DNA of 64,000 nt, taken from NCBI GenBank assembly GCA_030849945.1, contig JAVDKK010000002.1, positions 310,001 to 374,000 of the forward strand, given 5' to 3'. Within the stretch, counting starts at the first letter, position 1. The number at the start of each line of letters is the position of its first letter. This DNA is from Schauerella fraxinea. Lineage in GTDB: Bacteria > Pseudomonadota > Gammaproteobacteria > Burkholderiales > Burkholderiaceae_B. Shown here in pieces: positions 27,181 to 35,320 of the stretch. Both the position numbers and the translations under genes were made by a program. The notes below the pieces were generated by a model, which did not search any database, was not told the origin of the DNA, and saw nothing but the letters and a program-made list of their open reading frames with translations.

Positions 27181-29391
27181 ATGTTTTCGAATCTGAAAGT
27201 CCGTAGTTGCATTATTGGCGTGCTTGCGCTGTTGCTGATCGCTATTGCCGCAACTTGCGGCCTGGCCATCTGGAATGCCCAGCGCGCGCACGAGAAGTTG
27301 GAAGGCATCAATGACGTTTATGGCAACCAAGTCACCGAGCTCGACTTAGCCACCATTCAGGCACTCCGCGCTGCCTCGGTGTTGAATACGTTGTTCATTC
27401 AATGGCAAGGTGGCGAAACCTCCGATTTGTCCGGCGGTGTGTCGGTGGCCACACGTGGTCTCCAGGCGTCGCGCAAGCACTTTCAAAACTACAGCGAATC
27501 GCTGCGAGGACGTGTCAACGGCGGTCTGACTGAAAACGTTGCCAAGTCGTATACCGCCTATGCAGCGGTCATCGAGCGTATGGCCGCTGCCGTCAATTCG
27601 CGGGCCGTCGAAGACTTTTCGCGCAATAGCACGCAGGCGGGCGCCGCGCGTGATGCCTACAGTGCTGCCGCAGACACGTTCAAAGACGAGATCGACCGCT
27701 ATACCGATGGCTTGGTCGCGCAAGCGCAAACCGAATTCGAGCGCGCCAGAAACATCATGCTGGCCGTGCTCGTCGCAGCCATCCTGCTGGCCTTTGGTTG
27801 CTGGGTATTGATTAGTCGCATGGTGTTGCAGCCGTTGCGATTGGCGGGTACGCATTTTGACCGTATCGCCCAAGGCGATTTTACGGGACGGGTTACCGTT
27901 CAATCGAAGAACGAGATCGGTGCGCTGTTCGAAGCCATCAAGCGCATGCAGGAAAGCTTGACCACAACCATCCATCGGGTGCGGTCAGGCGTGCAAGAGA
28001 TCAATGTGGGTACGCGTGAGATTGCATCGGGCAATACGGATCTGTCCAGCCGTACCGAGCAACAAGCTGCATCGCTGGAAGAAACCGCTGCAACGATGGA
28101 AGAGCTGGCGTCGACCGTCAAGCAAAACGCCGATAACGCCCGTCAGGCCAACAAGCTTGCCGCAAGTGCCTCGGATGTGGCCGAGCGGGGCGGCGATGCG
28201 GTCTCCGATGTCGTGCAGACCATGGACGCCATTTCGACCAGCTCCAAGAAAATCTCGGAGATCGTCGGCGTTATCGATAGCATCGCGTTTCAAACCAACA
28301 TCCTGGCGCTGAACGCAGCCGTTGAGGCGGCACGCGCCGGCGAACAAGGCAAGGGCTTTGCGGTTGTGGCAGCCGAAGTGCGCACGCTCGCACAGCGCAG
28401 CGCGCAAGCAGCTAAAGAGATCAAGGGCTTGATCGAGGATTCGTCGAGCAAGGTTCGCGTGGGTTCGCAACAGGTTGAACAGGCTGGTGCCACGATGAAG
28501 GAAATCGTCGCCTCTGTGAAGCGTGTGACCGACATCATTGGCGAGATCGCGGCCGCGTCGACCGAGCAATCCAATGGCATCGATCAAGTCAATCAGGCCG
28601 TGACACAAATGGACGACGTGACGCAGCAGAATGCCGCGTTGGTGGAGCAAGCAGCTGCCGCGTCCGGCGCGCTGCAAACGCAAGCCGAGGCGTTGGCTGA
28701 AGCGGTTGCTGTGTTCAAGATCGATCACACACAAGCCGGTACCCCCACGCGGGCGGCAACGGGCGGACAAGCCTCGTCGTTCGGAGCAGGTTACGCCCAG
28801 ACCGCCAGCGTTTCCCGTCCGACAAACGCCACTCAGGCAACGCGGGCGTCATCGCCGCGTACGCCTGAGCGTGCCTCGATGGTCGAGACGCCTGTCGTGG
28901 CGTTGCCTGCGCCGACGACAGCGGCGCGAGACACCCGCGCTGCAGCAAAGTCTGCGGGCGCATCGAGCGCATCCACCGCTAGTTCATCAGGTCAGACATT
29001 GAGCAAATCGGCGTCGCCATCCAGCTCGGTTGCAGGGGCTGCCCAAGCTGGCGCAGCGCCCACAGCCCCGCGATTGAGCGCGCCTAAGGCCAAGCCTGGC
29101 GCCGCTGCAACGGCAAGTACCGCTTCGCGTGCTGCACGGTCGTCGACGGGTCAAGCCAGTACGACGTCGCGTGCGCCGCAGTCGGCAGCGGAGTTGCGCC
29201 GGGAAATTCGGCCGACGTCGGCCGCGGGATCATCGCAGACGGATGGTTCCGCATCTGCAGTGCCGGCAACACCCGTATCGCCGCCGGCCCGGCGCCGGAC
29301 AACCACGACCCCCGGTGCTGCGTCGTCTTCCAGCGCACTGCCATCCAAATCCTCCCAACCCGTGAATGATGATGACTGGGAATCGTTTTAA
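27181..29391 (+). CDS. Methyl-accepting chemotaxis protein with long tail and docking pentapeptide
   Basis: 736-residue transmembrane receptor. Transmembrane helices at about 8-30 and 195-217 flank a helical periplasmic sensor domain of about 165 residues (four-helix-bundle type). A HAMP domain (about 216-268) leads into the long coiled-coil signalling hairpin, whose tip reads QTNILALNAAVEAARAGEQG near 364-383. After about residue 510 comes a tail of over 200 residues rich in Ala, Ser, Thr and Pro. It ends in DWESF, closely like the NWETF CheR/CheB tether of E. coli Tsr. It follows flgL directly, so it is likely co-expressed. Ligand unknown. Confidence 0.95.
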   Translation: MFSNLKVRSCIIGVLALLLIAIAATCGLAIWNAQRAHEKLEGINDVYGNQVTELDLATIQALRAASVLNTLFIQWQGGETSDLSGGVSVATRGLQASRKHFQNYSESLRGRVNGGLTENVAKSYTAYAAVIERMAAAVNSRAVEDFSRNSTQAGAARDAYSAAADTFKDEIDRYTDGLVAQAQTEFERARNIMLAVLVAAILLAFGCWVLISRMVLQPLRLAGTHFDRIAQGDFTGRVTVQSKNEIGALFEAIKRMQESLTTTIHRVRSGVQEINVGTREIASGNTDLSSRTEQQAASLEETAATMEELASTVKQNADNARQANKLAASASDVAERGGDAVSDVVQTMDAISTSSKKISEIVGVIDSIAFQTNILALNAAVEAARAGEQGKGFAVVAAEVRTLAQRSAQAAKEIKGLIEDSSSKVRVGSQQVEQAGATMKEIVASVKRVTDIIGEIAAASTEQSNGIDQVNQAVTQMDDVTQQNAALVEQAAAASGALQTQAEALAEAVAVFKIDHTQAGTPTRAATGGQASSFGAGYAQTASVSRPTNATQATRASSPRTPERASMVETPVVALPAPTTAARDTRAAAKSAGASSASTASSSGQTLSKSASPSSSVAGAAQAGAAPTAPRLSAPKAKPGAAATASTASRAARSSTGQASTTSRAPQSAAELRREIRPTSAAGSSQTDGSASAVPATPVSPPARRRTTTTPGAASSSSALPSKSSQPVNDDDWESF

Positions 29392-29812
29392 CCCGCGTAT
29401 TTTCACAACCGGCGCGCGCTCCTTGCTGCGCACGTGCCGGTTTGTGTGGATTTTCGCGTTGGTATCGGCTTGCACCACTGTCGGCAACAATTTCGACGGT
29501 GGTGCATTGACGCATTTTCAGCCAGGTCAAACCACGCTGGTAGAGGCCGTCCAGGCTTTCAGCGCACCTCCTGCCGAGATCTTTCCGCAGCGCGACGGTA
29601 CCTCCTACGTGCGCTGGGCTTACAAGTTTTCCATCGTGACCGATGGGCTTTATTCGCGTAAATCGGTCACGCTGCAGTTTGGCCCGGATCAACGTTTGAT
29701 CCGTCTTGTCGACAGCACAAATTTGTTAATCGAGCCGTGGTTACGTACCAAGTTGCTGACGCCGCCTCAATATCCGGAGCCTTGGCAAGCCGGTGGGCGG
29801 TTCGGTAGCTAA
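29366..29812 (+). CDS. Small lipoprotein, BamE/SmpA-like fold suggested
   Basis: Up to 148 residues from the first of three consecutive ATGs at 29366, 29369 and 29372, which overlap the end of the receptor gene. A basic, then hydrophobic N-terminus ends in the lipobox LVSAC (Cys36), so it should be a lipoprotein. The mature part has a FQPGQTTLVEAVQAF stretch that recalls the helix after the first strand in BamE-like proteins, then a Tyr/Phe-rich beta region. I cannot assign a function. Its place between two chemoreceptor genes suggests motility co-expression only. The first half of the signal region may be over-extended if the third ATG is used. Confidence 0.7.
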   Translation: MMMTGNRFNPRIFTTGARSLLRTCRFVWIFALVSACTTVGNNFDGGALTHFQPGQTTLVEAVQAFSAPPAEIFPQRDGTSYVRWAYKFSIVTDGLYSRKSVTLQFGPDQRLIRLVDSTNLLIEPWLRTKLLTPPQYPEPWQAGGRFGS

Positions 29813-29855
29813 GCGCACCACAGCGCCAAATAGATTTCACGAAAGGGGATAAAAC

Positions 29856-31595
29856 ATGGAAATGACGCTTGAGCCGTCGACGCCGAACAAGGCGTCCAAA
29901 AAAAAGACTGCTCGCAAGCCAAAAGTAAAAACGAAGCGATCGCTGCGTAACACACGAGTCGGCACTTTGCTGATGTGGGTGTTGGGCGTGTTTGCCCTGT
30001 TGGTGGCTGCGATGGGCGCCATGTCCGTGTATTTTCTCGATGAGAACTTCAAAGCGGTCAAAGATCTTGAAGGGTTGACCGATCGCGCCGCACAGGTACA
30101 AGACATCAATAGCGATATGCTGCGCGCACGGGTTTCGCTGCTCGTCGCCGCACGCCAGTTTCAAGAGGCCGGCACCGGCAATCGCTCAATGACCGCCGCT
30201 GCGCAAGCGTCGCTCAAAAGCGCCAACGATCTGTTGAACGAAGTTCGTACTCAGTTCACCAATTTCCAACAGAATCTGCTGCAAGATGACGAAGGACGTC
30301 AGGTGTCGATGGATTTGGTGCGTCGCTATCGTTCCTACATCGATGACGGCGTCGACACCATGGTCGAAGCGCTGCGTAGCGAAGACTACTCGACCTTTTA
30401 CATGGTCAATACCGACTACGGCACGCCGCGCAGCCAGGCCTTTATCGATGCGATCGCCAAGTTTGGCGACTACATCAAGAAGTCGCAGGACGCGACCTCG
30501 GCTAAAGCGGAGCAGAACTTCAAGCTCGCTGCGATCGCCGTAATCGCCGCAGTGGTGCTGTCCTTCATCATGATGGTGCTCGCCCGCATGATGTTCGGTC
30601 GTACGGTTGTTCGTCCGTTGGTAAACGCAGGGCAGCACTTCGATCGAATCGCGGCAGGGGATCTGACGCAGCGTATCGATGTGACGTCAACGAATGAAGT
30701 CGGCTCGTTGTTCAGTGCGTTGCGCCGCATGCAGGAAAGCCTCACGCATACCGTGTCGTCAGTGCGTCGCGGTGTGGATGAGATCAACATCGGTTCGCGT
30801 GAGATTTCGGCAGGTAACACCGATCTGTCGAGCCGTACCGAGCAACAGGCGGCTTCGCTCGAAGAAACAGCCGCGAGCATGGAAGAACTGGCCTCGACCG
30901 TGAAGCAAAACGCCGACAATGCGCGCCAAGCCAACAAGCTTGCCGCGAGTGCTTCGGATGTGGCTGAGCGCGGCGGTAGCGTCGTGAATGAAGTGGTGGG
31001 CACGATGCAGGCCATTTCAACGAGTTCGAAGAAGATCTCTGAAATCGTCGGCGTGATCGACAGCATTGCCTTCCAAACCAACATTCTCGCGTTGAACGCG
31101 GCCGTGGAAGCGGCGCGTGCTGGTGAGCAGGGTAAAGGCTTTGCGGTAGTGGCGGCCGAAGTGCGCTCGTTGGCGCAGCGCAGTGCTCAGGCTGCAAAAG
31201 AGATCAAAGGCTTGATCGAAGACTCGGTGAGTAAGGTTGGCGCCGGATCGCAACAAGTGGCGCGTGCAGGCGACACCATGCAGGAGATCGTGTCATCGGT
31301 GAAGCGTGTGACCGACATCATGGGCGAGATTTCGGCGGCATCCGATGAGCAGTCCACGGGTATCGATCAAGTAAATCGCGCTGTGTCGCAGATGGATGAG
31401 GTGACTCAGCAGAACGCGTCGCTCGTGGAAGAGGCTGCCGCCGCCGCCGCTTCGTTGCAGGAGCAGGCCCAGCAGTTGGCCGATGCCGTGGCCGTCTTCA
31501 AGCTGAATGACGGCATGCCGGAGGTGGCGCAGGTCTCGACGCGTCAAAGCCGGTCGGGTGGCTACGCACATGCGGCGTTAGGTGCGCCTGCCTAA
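29856..31595 (+). CDS. Methyl-accepting chemotaxis protein (Tsr/Tar-like architecture)
   Basis: 579 residues. A Lys-rich cytoplasmic N-terminus of about 38 residues precedes transmembrane helix 1 (about 40-62). A helical periplasmic domain follows, then transmembrane helix 2 (about 222-245) and HAMP (about 246-300). The signalling hairpin has its tip QTNILALNAAVEAARAGEQG around 405-424. The region from the HAMP end through the hairpin is almost identical to that of the receptor at 27181, which suggests duplication. Unlike that receptor it ends without a xWxxF pentapeptide. A GAAAGGGGA ribosome site precedes the ATG. Ligand unknown. Confidence 0.95.
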   Translation: MEMTLEPSTPNKASKKKTARKPKVKTKRSLRNTRVGTLLMWVLGVFALLVAAMGAMSVYFLDENFKAVKDLEGLTDRAAQVQDINSDMLRARVSLLVAARQFQEAGTGNRSMTAAAQASLKSANDLLNEVRTQFTNFQQNLLQDDEGRQVSMDLVRRYRSYIDDGVDTMVEALRSEDYSTFYMVNTDYGTPRSQAFIDAIAKFGDYIKKSQDATSAKAEQNFKLAAIAVIAAVVLSFIMMVLARMMFGRTVVRPLVNAGQHFDRIAAGDLTQRIDVTSTNEVGSLFSALRRMQESLTHTVSSVRRGVDEINIGSREISAGNTDLSSRTEQQAASLEETAASMEELASTVKQNADNARQANKLAASASDVAERGGSVVNEVVGTMQAISTSSKKISEIVGVIDSIAFQTNILALNAAVEAARAGEQGKGFAVVAAEVRSLAQRSAQAAKEIKGLIEDSVSKVGAGSQQVARAGDTMQEIVSSVKRVTDIMGEISAASDEQSTGIDQVNRAVSQMDEVTQQNASLVEEAAAAAASLQEQAQQLADAVAVFKLNDGMPEVAQVSTRQSRSGGYAHAALGAPA

Positions 31596-31609
31596 ATAAA
31601 GCGCAAGAT

Positions 31610-31644
31610 ACGCACTCAATGGAAAAGACCGCCACTGAGTGCGT
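31610..31644. other. Hairpin between the receptor operon and the metabolic block
   Basis: ACGCACTCA (31610-31618) pairs perfectly with TGAGTGCGT (31636-31644) around a 17-nt loop. It lies between convergent genes and may act as a weak bidirectional transcription stop, but no T-tract follows on either strand. The rest of 31596-31722 holds nothing I can identify. Confidence 0.35.
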
Positions 31645-31722
31645 GACGCTTTCGGCTAAGCCGATCGCGATGCATGGCGACCGCAGCTGAAGTGTTGGCG
31701 GTATTGCAATGAGACTGGCAAG

Positions 31723-32454
31723 TTAGCTGGCCGGTGCTACTTTCGCACCCTCGATGCCATGTCGGGCAAGCGCCTTCGCCACGACGCCATCTCGCTTCAT
31801 GTCTTCGACAAAATCGGCCAATAAGCGGGCGGCGCCATCGCCTCGCGCCGCAGGTGAGCCCATGGCCTGCTGGATGGTCATGAAACTACCCGGCAGCAGT
31901 CGTAAACCGGCATGTTGTCTCGCGTCCTTCTCGAGTTGCTGCTTCACGCCTGCGGCGACGTCACTACCGTTGTTCAAGAAGGTGTCGACCACGGTCGGCG
32001 ATGTAGGCGCGCGTTCAATGGTTGCCTGTGTCAAGGTGCGAGTCAGAAAAAGGTCGTACGCGCTTCCTTTTCCTACAGTCACCCGATGGCCTGGGCGATC
32101 TACTTCTCCCAACGCCTGCAGCGGCGATGTCTCTCTGACCAGATAGGCACCTTCGATCAGCACGTAGGCGGACGTAAAGCGTATGCCGGCGGCGCGCTTG
32201 GGATCGATCGCAAAGAAACCGATGTCCGCTTTTTCTTGCGTGACGACGTCAACCGCTTGTCCCGCGCTTTCCAACACGATGAGGGTGAGTTCGACGCCAA
32301 GCCGCTGCGCGAACGCGTGGGCAAGGTCCACAGACACGCCGACAGGTGTGCCATCGTCATCGCGTCGGGCGAGGATGGGATTGCCAAGATTAATGGTGGC
32401 CCTGAGTATGCCGGTGGGGGTGAAGGCGGTAATCAATTCAGTTGGAATGGTCAT
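31723..32454 (-). CDS. Amino-acid-type solute-binding-like protein without signal peptide
   Basis: 243 residues with the fold pattern of family 3 solute-binding proteins. The GVSVDLAHAFAQRLGVELT block comes early, ADIGFFAIDPKRAAGIRFTSAYVLIEGAYLV in the middle and a GKGSAYDLFL hinge later. It begins MTIPTELITAFTPTG with no signal peptide or hydrophobic stretch, and no longer upstream start restores one, so a cytoplasmic place is likely. No ABC permease or ATPase gene is near. Similar leaderless proteins are, from memory, common in Burkholderiales but of unknown role. It is the last gene of the minus-strand metabolic run. Confidence 0.75.
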   Translation of the reverse strand: MTIPTELITAFTPTGILRATINLGNPILARRDDDGTPVGVSVDLAHAFAQRLGVELTLIVLESAGQAVDVVTQEKADIGFFAIDPKRAAGIRFTSAYVLIEGAYLVRETSPLQALGEVDRPGHRVTVGKGSAYDLFLTRTLTQATIERAPTSPTVVDTFLNNGSDVAAGVKQQLEKDARQHAGLRLLPGSFMTIQQAMGSPAARGDGAARLLADFVEDMKRDGVVAKALARHGIEGAKVAPAS

Positions 32455-32475
32455 CGAAGCAGAACTCAGGATGGA

Positions 32476-33252
32476 TCAGACGCTATAGCGTCCGAGTTGG
32501 GGAGGGCAGCAAAGGTCAATTGGTTGAGGCGTGAGATCGTTGCCAAACCAGGCGTTGATCGCCGCATGACGTTCGCCGACGTAGTAAGGCTGACCCTCGC
32601 GGTCTAGCTTCATGCCGATATCGTGACCAGGCACAAGCAGAGTGCCAGGCGTGCGTCGCCAGAGCGACCAGATCTGTGCCAAGCTGCGCAGGCTGGCGTC
32701 AATGTCGGCGGTGTCGGCCACGGTGCTGGACATCAGCTCAGCGCGATTCTTGGCAGCATCTCCCGTAAAGAGGACGGATTGCTGTTTGTTCTCGACGTGG
32801 AAGAGCAAGTGCCCGGGCGTGTGCCCGGGAGACGCTATCGCCGTCATGCCAGGGAGGAAGTGTTCGCCGTCGCGCAGACGGCGGGTGCGGTCCAGTTGCG
32901 TAAGCTCACGCACATATAGTTCCGGGAGCGGGTTGAACCCAGGCGGCTGTGCTGCCGCCCATGCCAGCTCATGATCGCCAATCCAGACGTTTGCCTTCGG
33001 AAACAGCGTGAAATTTACGGCGTGATCGTAATGGGCATGCGTGAGCACCACGTCCGTGATGTCTGCCGGTTCGACGCCGCAGGCACTCAGTTGCTGGCGC
33101 AACAGGTGTCGCACGCCGAATGCGCCCACGTCGACCAGAATGTTGTGTCCCTTACACCGCAAGAGGGTTGTCGTGCTCCACCCCAATCCGCCATGACACA
33201 CGGCTCTGCCCGGGTAGCCTTGTATGAGAATATCGATTTGGTACATGATCAT
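32476..33252 (-). CDS. MBL-fold metallohydrolase
   Basis: 258 residues of the metallo-beta-lactamase superfamily. The metal ligands are visible: THAHYDH (His72, His74, Asp76, His77), a SPGHTPGH histidine near 138, the GDAAKNRAE aspartate near 168 and a late PGHD histidine near 208. The fold often acts as a lactonase or other ester/thioester hydrolase; the substrate is not evident. Its ATG overlaps the stop of the Bug gene upstream (ATGA), so both belong to one operon. It is probably a catabolic hydrolase acting with the dehydrogenase at 34245. Confidence 0.85.
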   Translation of the reverse strand: MIMYQIDILIQGYPGRAVCHGGLGWSTTTLLRCKGHNILVDVGAFGVRHLLRQQLSACGVEPADITDVVLTHAHYDHAVNFTLFPKANVWIGDHELAWAAAQPPGFNPLPELYVRELTQLDRTRRLRDGEHFLPGMTAIASPGHTPGHLLFHVENKQQSVLFTGDAAKNRAELMSSTVADTADIDASLRSLAQIWSLWRRTPGTLLVPGHDIGMKLDREGQPYYVGERHAAINAWFGNDLTPQPIDLCCPPQLGRYSV

Positions 33253-34220
33253 TCCGCCTTGACGTTCGCATCCTTGAGCAGCTTGCGGTAGCGCACGAGG
33301 TCTTCCCGGATCAGTTGCGTAAACGCTTCCGGTGTGCCAGCCACGATATCGTTGCCGCCTTCCGTGGCCAATTGTCTTATGACGTCCGGATCGCTAGCGG
33401 CTTTCACCACCGCATCGTGCAGCTTGGCAATGAGGGCGGGGTCGGTTCCGGCGGGCGCCAACAGCCCTTGAAACTGGGTCACTTCGAAATCGGCATAGCC
33501 CAATTCTTTAAGGGTAGGCACCTCTGGCAATCCCGGTGCGCGGCGGGGACCAGAGACGGCAAAGGCGCGCAGCTTGCCTGAACGGATATAAGGCGTGGCG
33601 GTGACCACGGTATCGAAGGTAAACGTCAATTGACCGCCCAGTATGTCGGTCAGGGCCTGCGCGTTGCCTTTGTAGGGGATGTGCAAGAATTTCGCGCCGG
33701 TCTGCACGCCAAACAATTCGCCAGCCAGGTGTCCGCCCGCGCCGATTCCAGCCGAACCGTAAGTAAGTGCGCCAGGCGCCTGCTTGGCTGCCGCGATCAG
33801 ATCTGTGATGTTCTGGATCTTGGATTGGCCAGGGACGACCAACACATACTGATAGCTGGTGACCTGGCTGATGGGCGCGAAATCCTTGACCGGATCGTAT
33901 GGCGTTTTCGCGTAGAGGGAAGGATTCACGACCAAGGGGCCGCTGGCGTCGAGAAGCAACGTGTAGCCGTCGGGGGGCGACTTTGCGACGGCGTCGGTAC
34001 CGATCATGCCGTTGGCACCGGGTTTGTTCTCCACCACGAGCGTCGCCCCGAGCCCCTTCGTCATGTGGGCGCCGATCACACGAGCAGTGATGTCCGCTGC
34101 GCCGCCTGCCACGTAGGGCACGATCACACGTATCGGCTTTTCAGGGTAGCCCGCGCTCGCGTTCGTCGCTGCGACGAGCGCGAGCGCTGCAACGGCGGCA
34201 ATACGTTGTCTTGTTTTCAT
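33249..34220 (-). CDS. Bug/TctC-family periplasmic substrate-binding protein (first)
   Basis: 323 residues. A Sec signal peptide (about 1-23) is followed by the Bug signature (YPEKPIRVIVPYVAGGAADITAR) and later GSAGIGAGGHLAGELF and HIPYKGNAQALTDILGG. Such proteins bind carboxylates or related small molecules in the periplasm and may feed a tripartite tricarboxylate transporter. No tctA or tctB is present here, which is common for orphan Bug genes in Alcaligenaceae. It overlaps the MBL gene by 4 nt and follows the dehydrogenase by 24 nt. Confidence 0.93.
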   Translation of the reverse strand: MKTRQRIAAVAALALVAATNASAGYPEKPIRVIVPYVAGGAADITARVIGAHMTKGLGATLVVENKPGANGMIGTDAVAKSPPDGYTLLLDASGPLVVNPSLYAKTPYDPVKDFAPISQVTSYQYVLVVPGQSKIQNITDLIAAAKQAPGALTYGSAGIGAGGHLAGELFGVQTGAKFLHIPYKGNAQALTDILGGQLTFTFDTVVTATPYIRSGKLRAFAVSGPRRAPGLPEVPTLKELGYADFEVTQFQGLLAPAGTDPALIAKLHDAVVKAASDPDVIRQLATEGGNDIVAGTPEAFTQLIREDLVRYRKLLKDANVKAE

Positions 34221-34244
34221 GAGATGTCTCCTCCGATGTTGCGA

Positions 34245-35276
34245 TCACGCACGCCGCAGCAGCGCGAGCACGTCTGAATCGATGGCGATACCGTGCTCCC
34301 GTTGCGAGGCCATCCGGGCCAGTTCAATTTCACCAGGTTGGATGACTGGGCGCTCTGCATGGGCTGCCGGACTGCCGTGCAAGATGGCAGCAAAGTCGCT
34401 CATGCGTTCGGCAAGCCATTGGGGGGAACCCAAGCGCTTCGTATCGATGAGCAGGAAGAAATGGCCGAGGTTCTGGGGCTCGTCCGGCGCGTCGACCCAC
34501 GACTTCACGTGCGTCAGATAAGCGGCGTTGGACAGCAAGCCGGCGAAGAGATCGACCATCAAGGCCAAGCCGTAGCCCTTGTGCCCGCCGATCGGTTGCA
34601 AAAACCCATCCAGGGCCTGCTTCGGATCGGTAGTGGGCAGACCCTCTGCGTCCGTCGCCCAATCGCTCGGAATGGTAGCGCCGGCTTTCAAGGCATTGCG
34701 AATCTTGGCCCGGGCGACCACGCTCATGGCCATGTCGAGCAGAAAATGGTTGCCACCGGGGTGCGGAACGCCGAAGCCGATAGGGCTATTGCCCACGCGT
34801 GCGTCGGTGCCGCCCCAGGGCGCAATCGTCGTGGTCGCGTTGCTGCCGATGATGCTGGCATATCCTGCATTCGCTGCGATCAGGCCATAAGGTGAGATGG
34901 GTCCGAAGTGATTGCTGTTGCGGGCGAACGCGATGCCTACGCCTTGTTGTTCGGCCGCAGCCATCGCCGCGCGCAAAGCATGCATGCCGACCAGCGGACC
35001 CACCGCGTTATCGCCATCGATAAGGCGAATGGCAGGCGCGGGATTGGACACTTTTATCTGCGCATGCGCATTGATGCCACCCACTTTCAGACGTTCGCCA
35101 TACGATTCCAGGCGCGAAAGTCCGTGGGTCGACAAGCCGAAGAGATCGGCCAGCAACAGTACCTCCACGACGTCTGCGGCATCGGCTGGCGGCAGCCCTA
35201 GGCGTTGAAAGGCTTGGATTCCGAGGTTCTTGAGTTCAGCTTCCTGGATGACGACCTTGTTGCTGGCAATAGACAT
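34245..35276 (-). CDS. Ldh-family NAD(P)-dependent dehydrogenase (malate/lactate/ureidoglycolate type)
   Basis: 343 residues, normal for the type 2 malate/L-lactate dehydrogenase family, which oxidises 2-hydroxy acids. Family motifs include STHGLSRLESYGERL near 45-60, RNSNHFGPISPYGL near 118-131 and GVPHPGGNHFLLDMA near 170-185, plus GGHKGYGLALMVDLF. The ATG at 35276 was chosen because it begins the family N-terminus; the open frame to 35363 adds an Arg-rich stretch. It lies between two Bug genes, so a hydroxycarboxylate brought to the cell is a fair guess for the substrate. Confidence 0.88.
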   Translation of the reverse strand: MSIASNKVVIQEAELKNLGIQAFQRLGLPPADAADVVEVLLLADLFGLSTHGLSRLESYGERLKVGGINAHAQIKVSNPAPAIRLIDGDNAVGPLVGMHALRAAMAAAEQQGVGIAFARNSNHFGPISPYGLIAANAGYASIIGSNATTTIAPWGGTDARVGNSPIGFGVPHPGGNHFLLDMAMSVVARAKIRNALKAGATIPSDWATDAEGLPTTDPKQALDGFLQPIGGHKGYGLALMVDLFAGLLSNAAYLTHVKSWVDAPDEPQNLGHFFLLIDTKRLGSPQWLAERMSDFAAILHGSPAAHAERPVIQPGEIELARMASQREHGIAIDSDVLALLRRA

Positions 35277-35320
35277 GTTGGTTTTCCGAGTGGTGACGTT
35301 GGAGGAAAGGGGAGGCCGCA

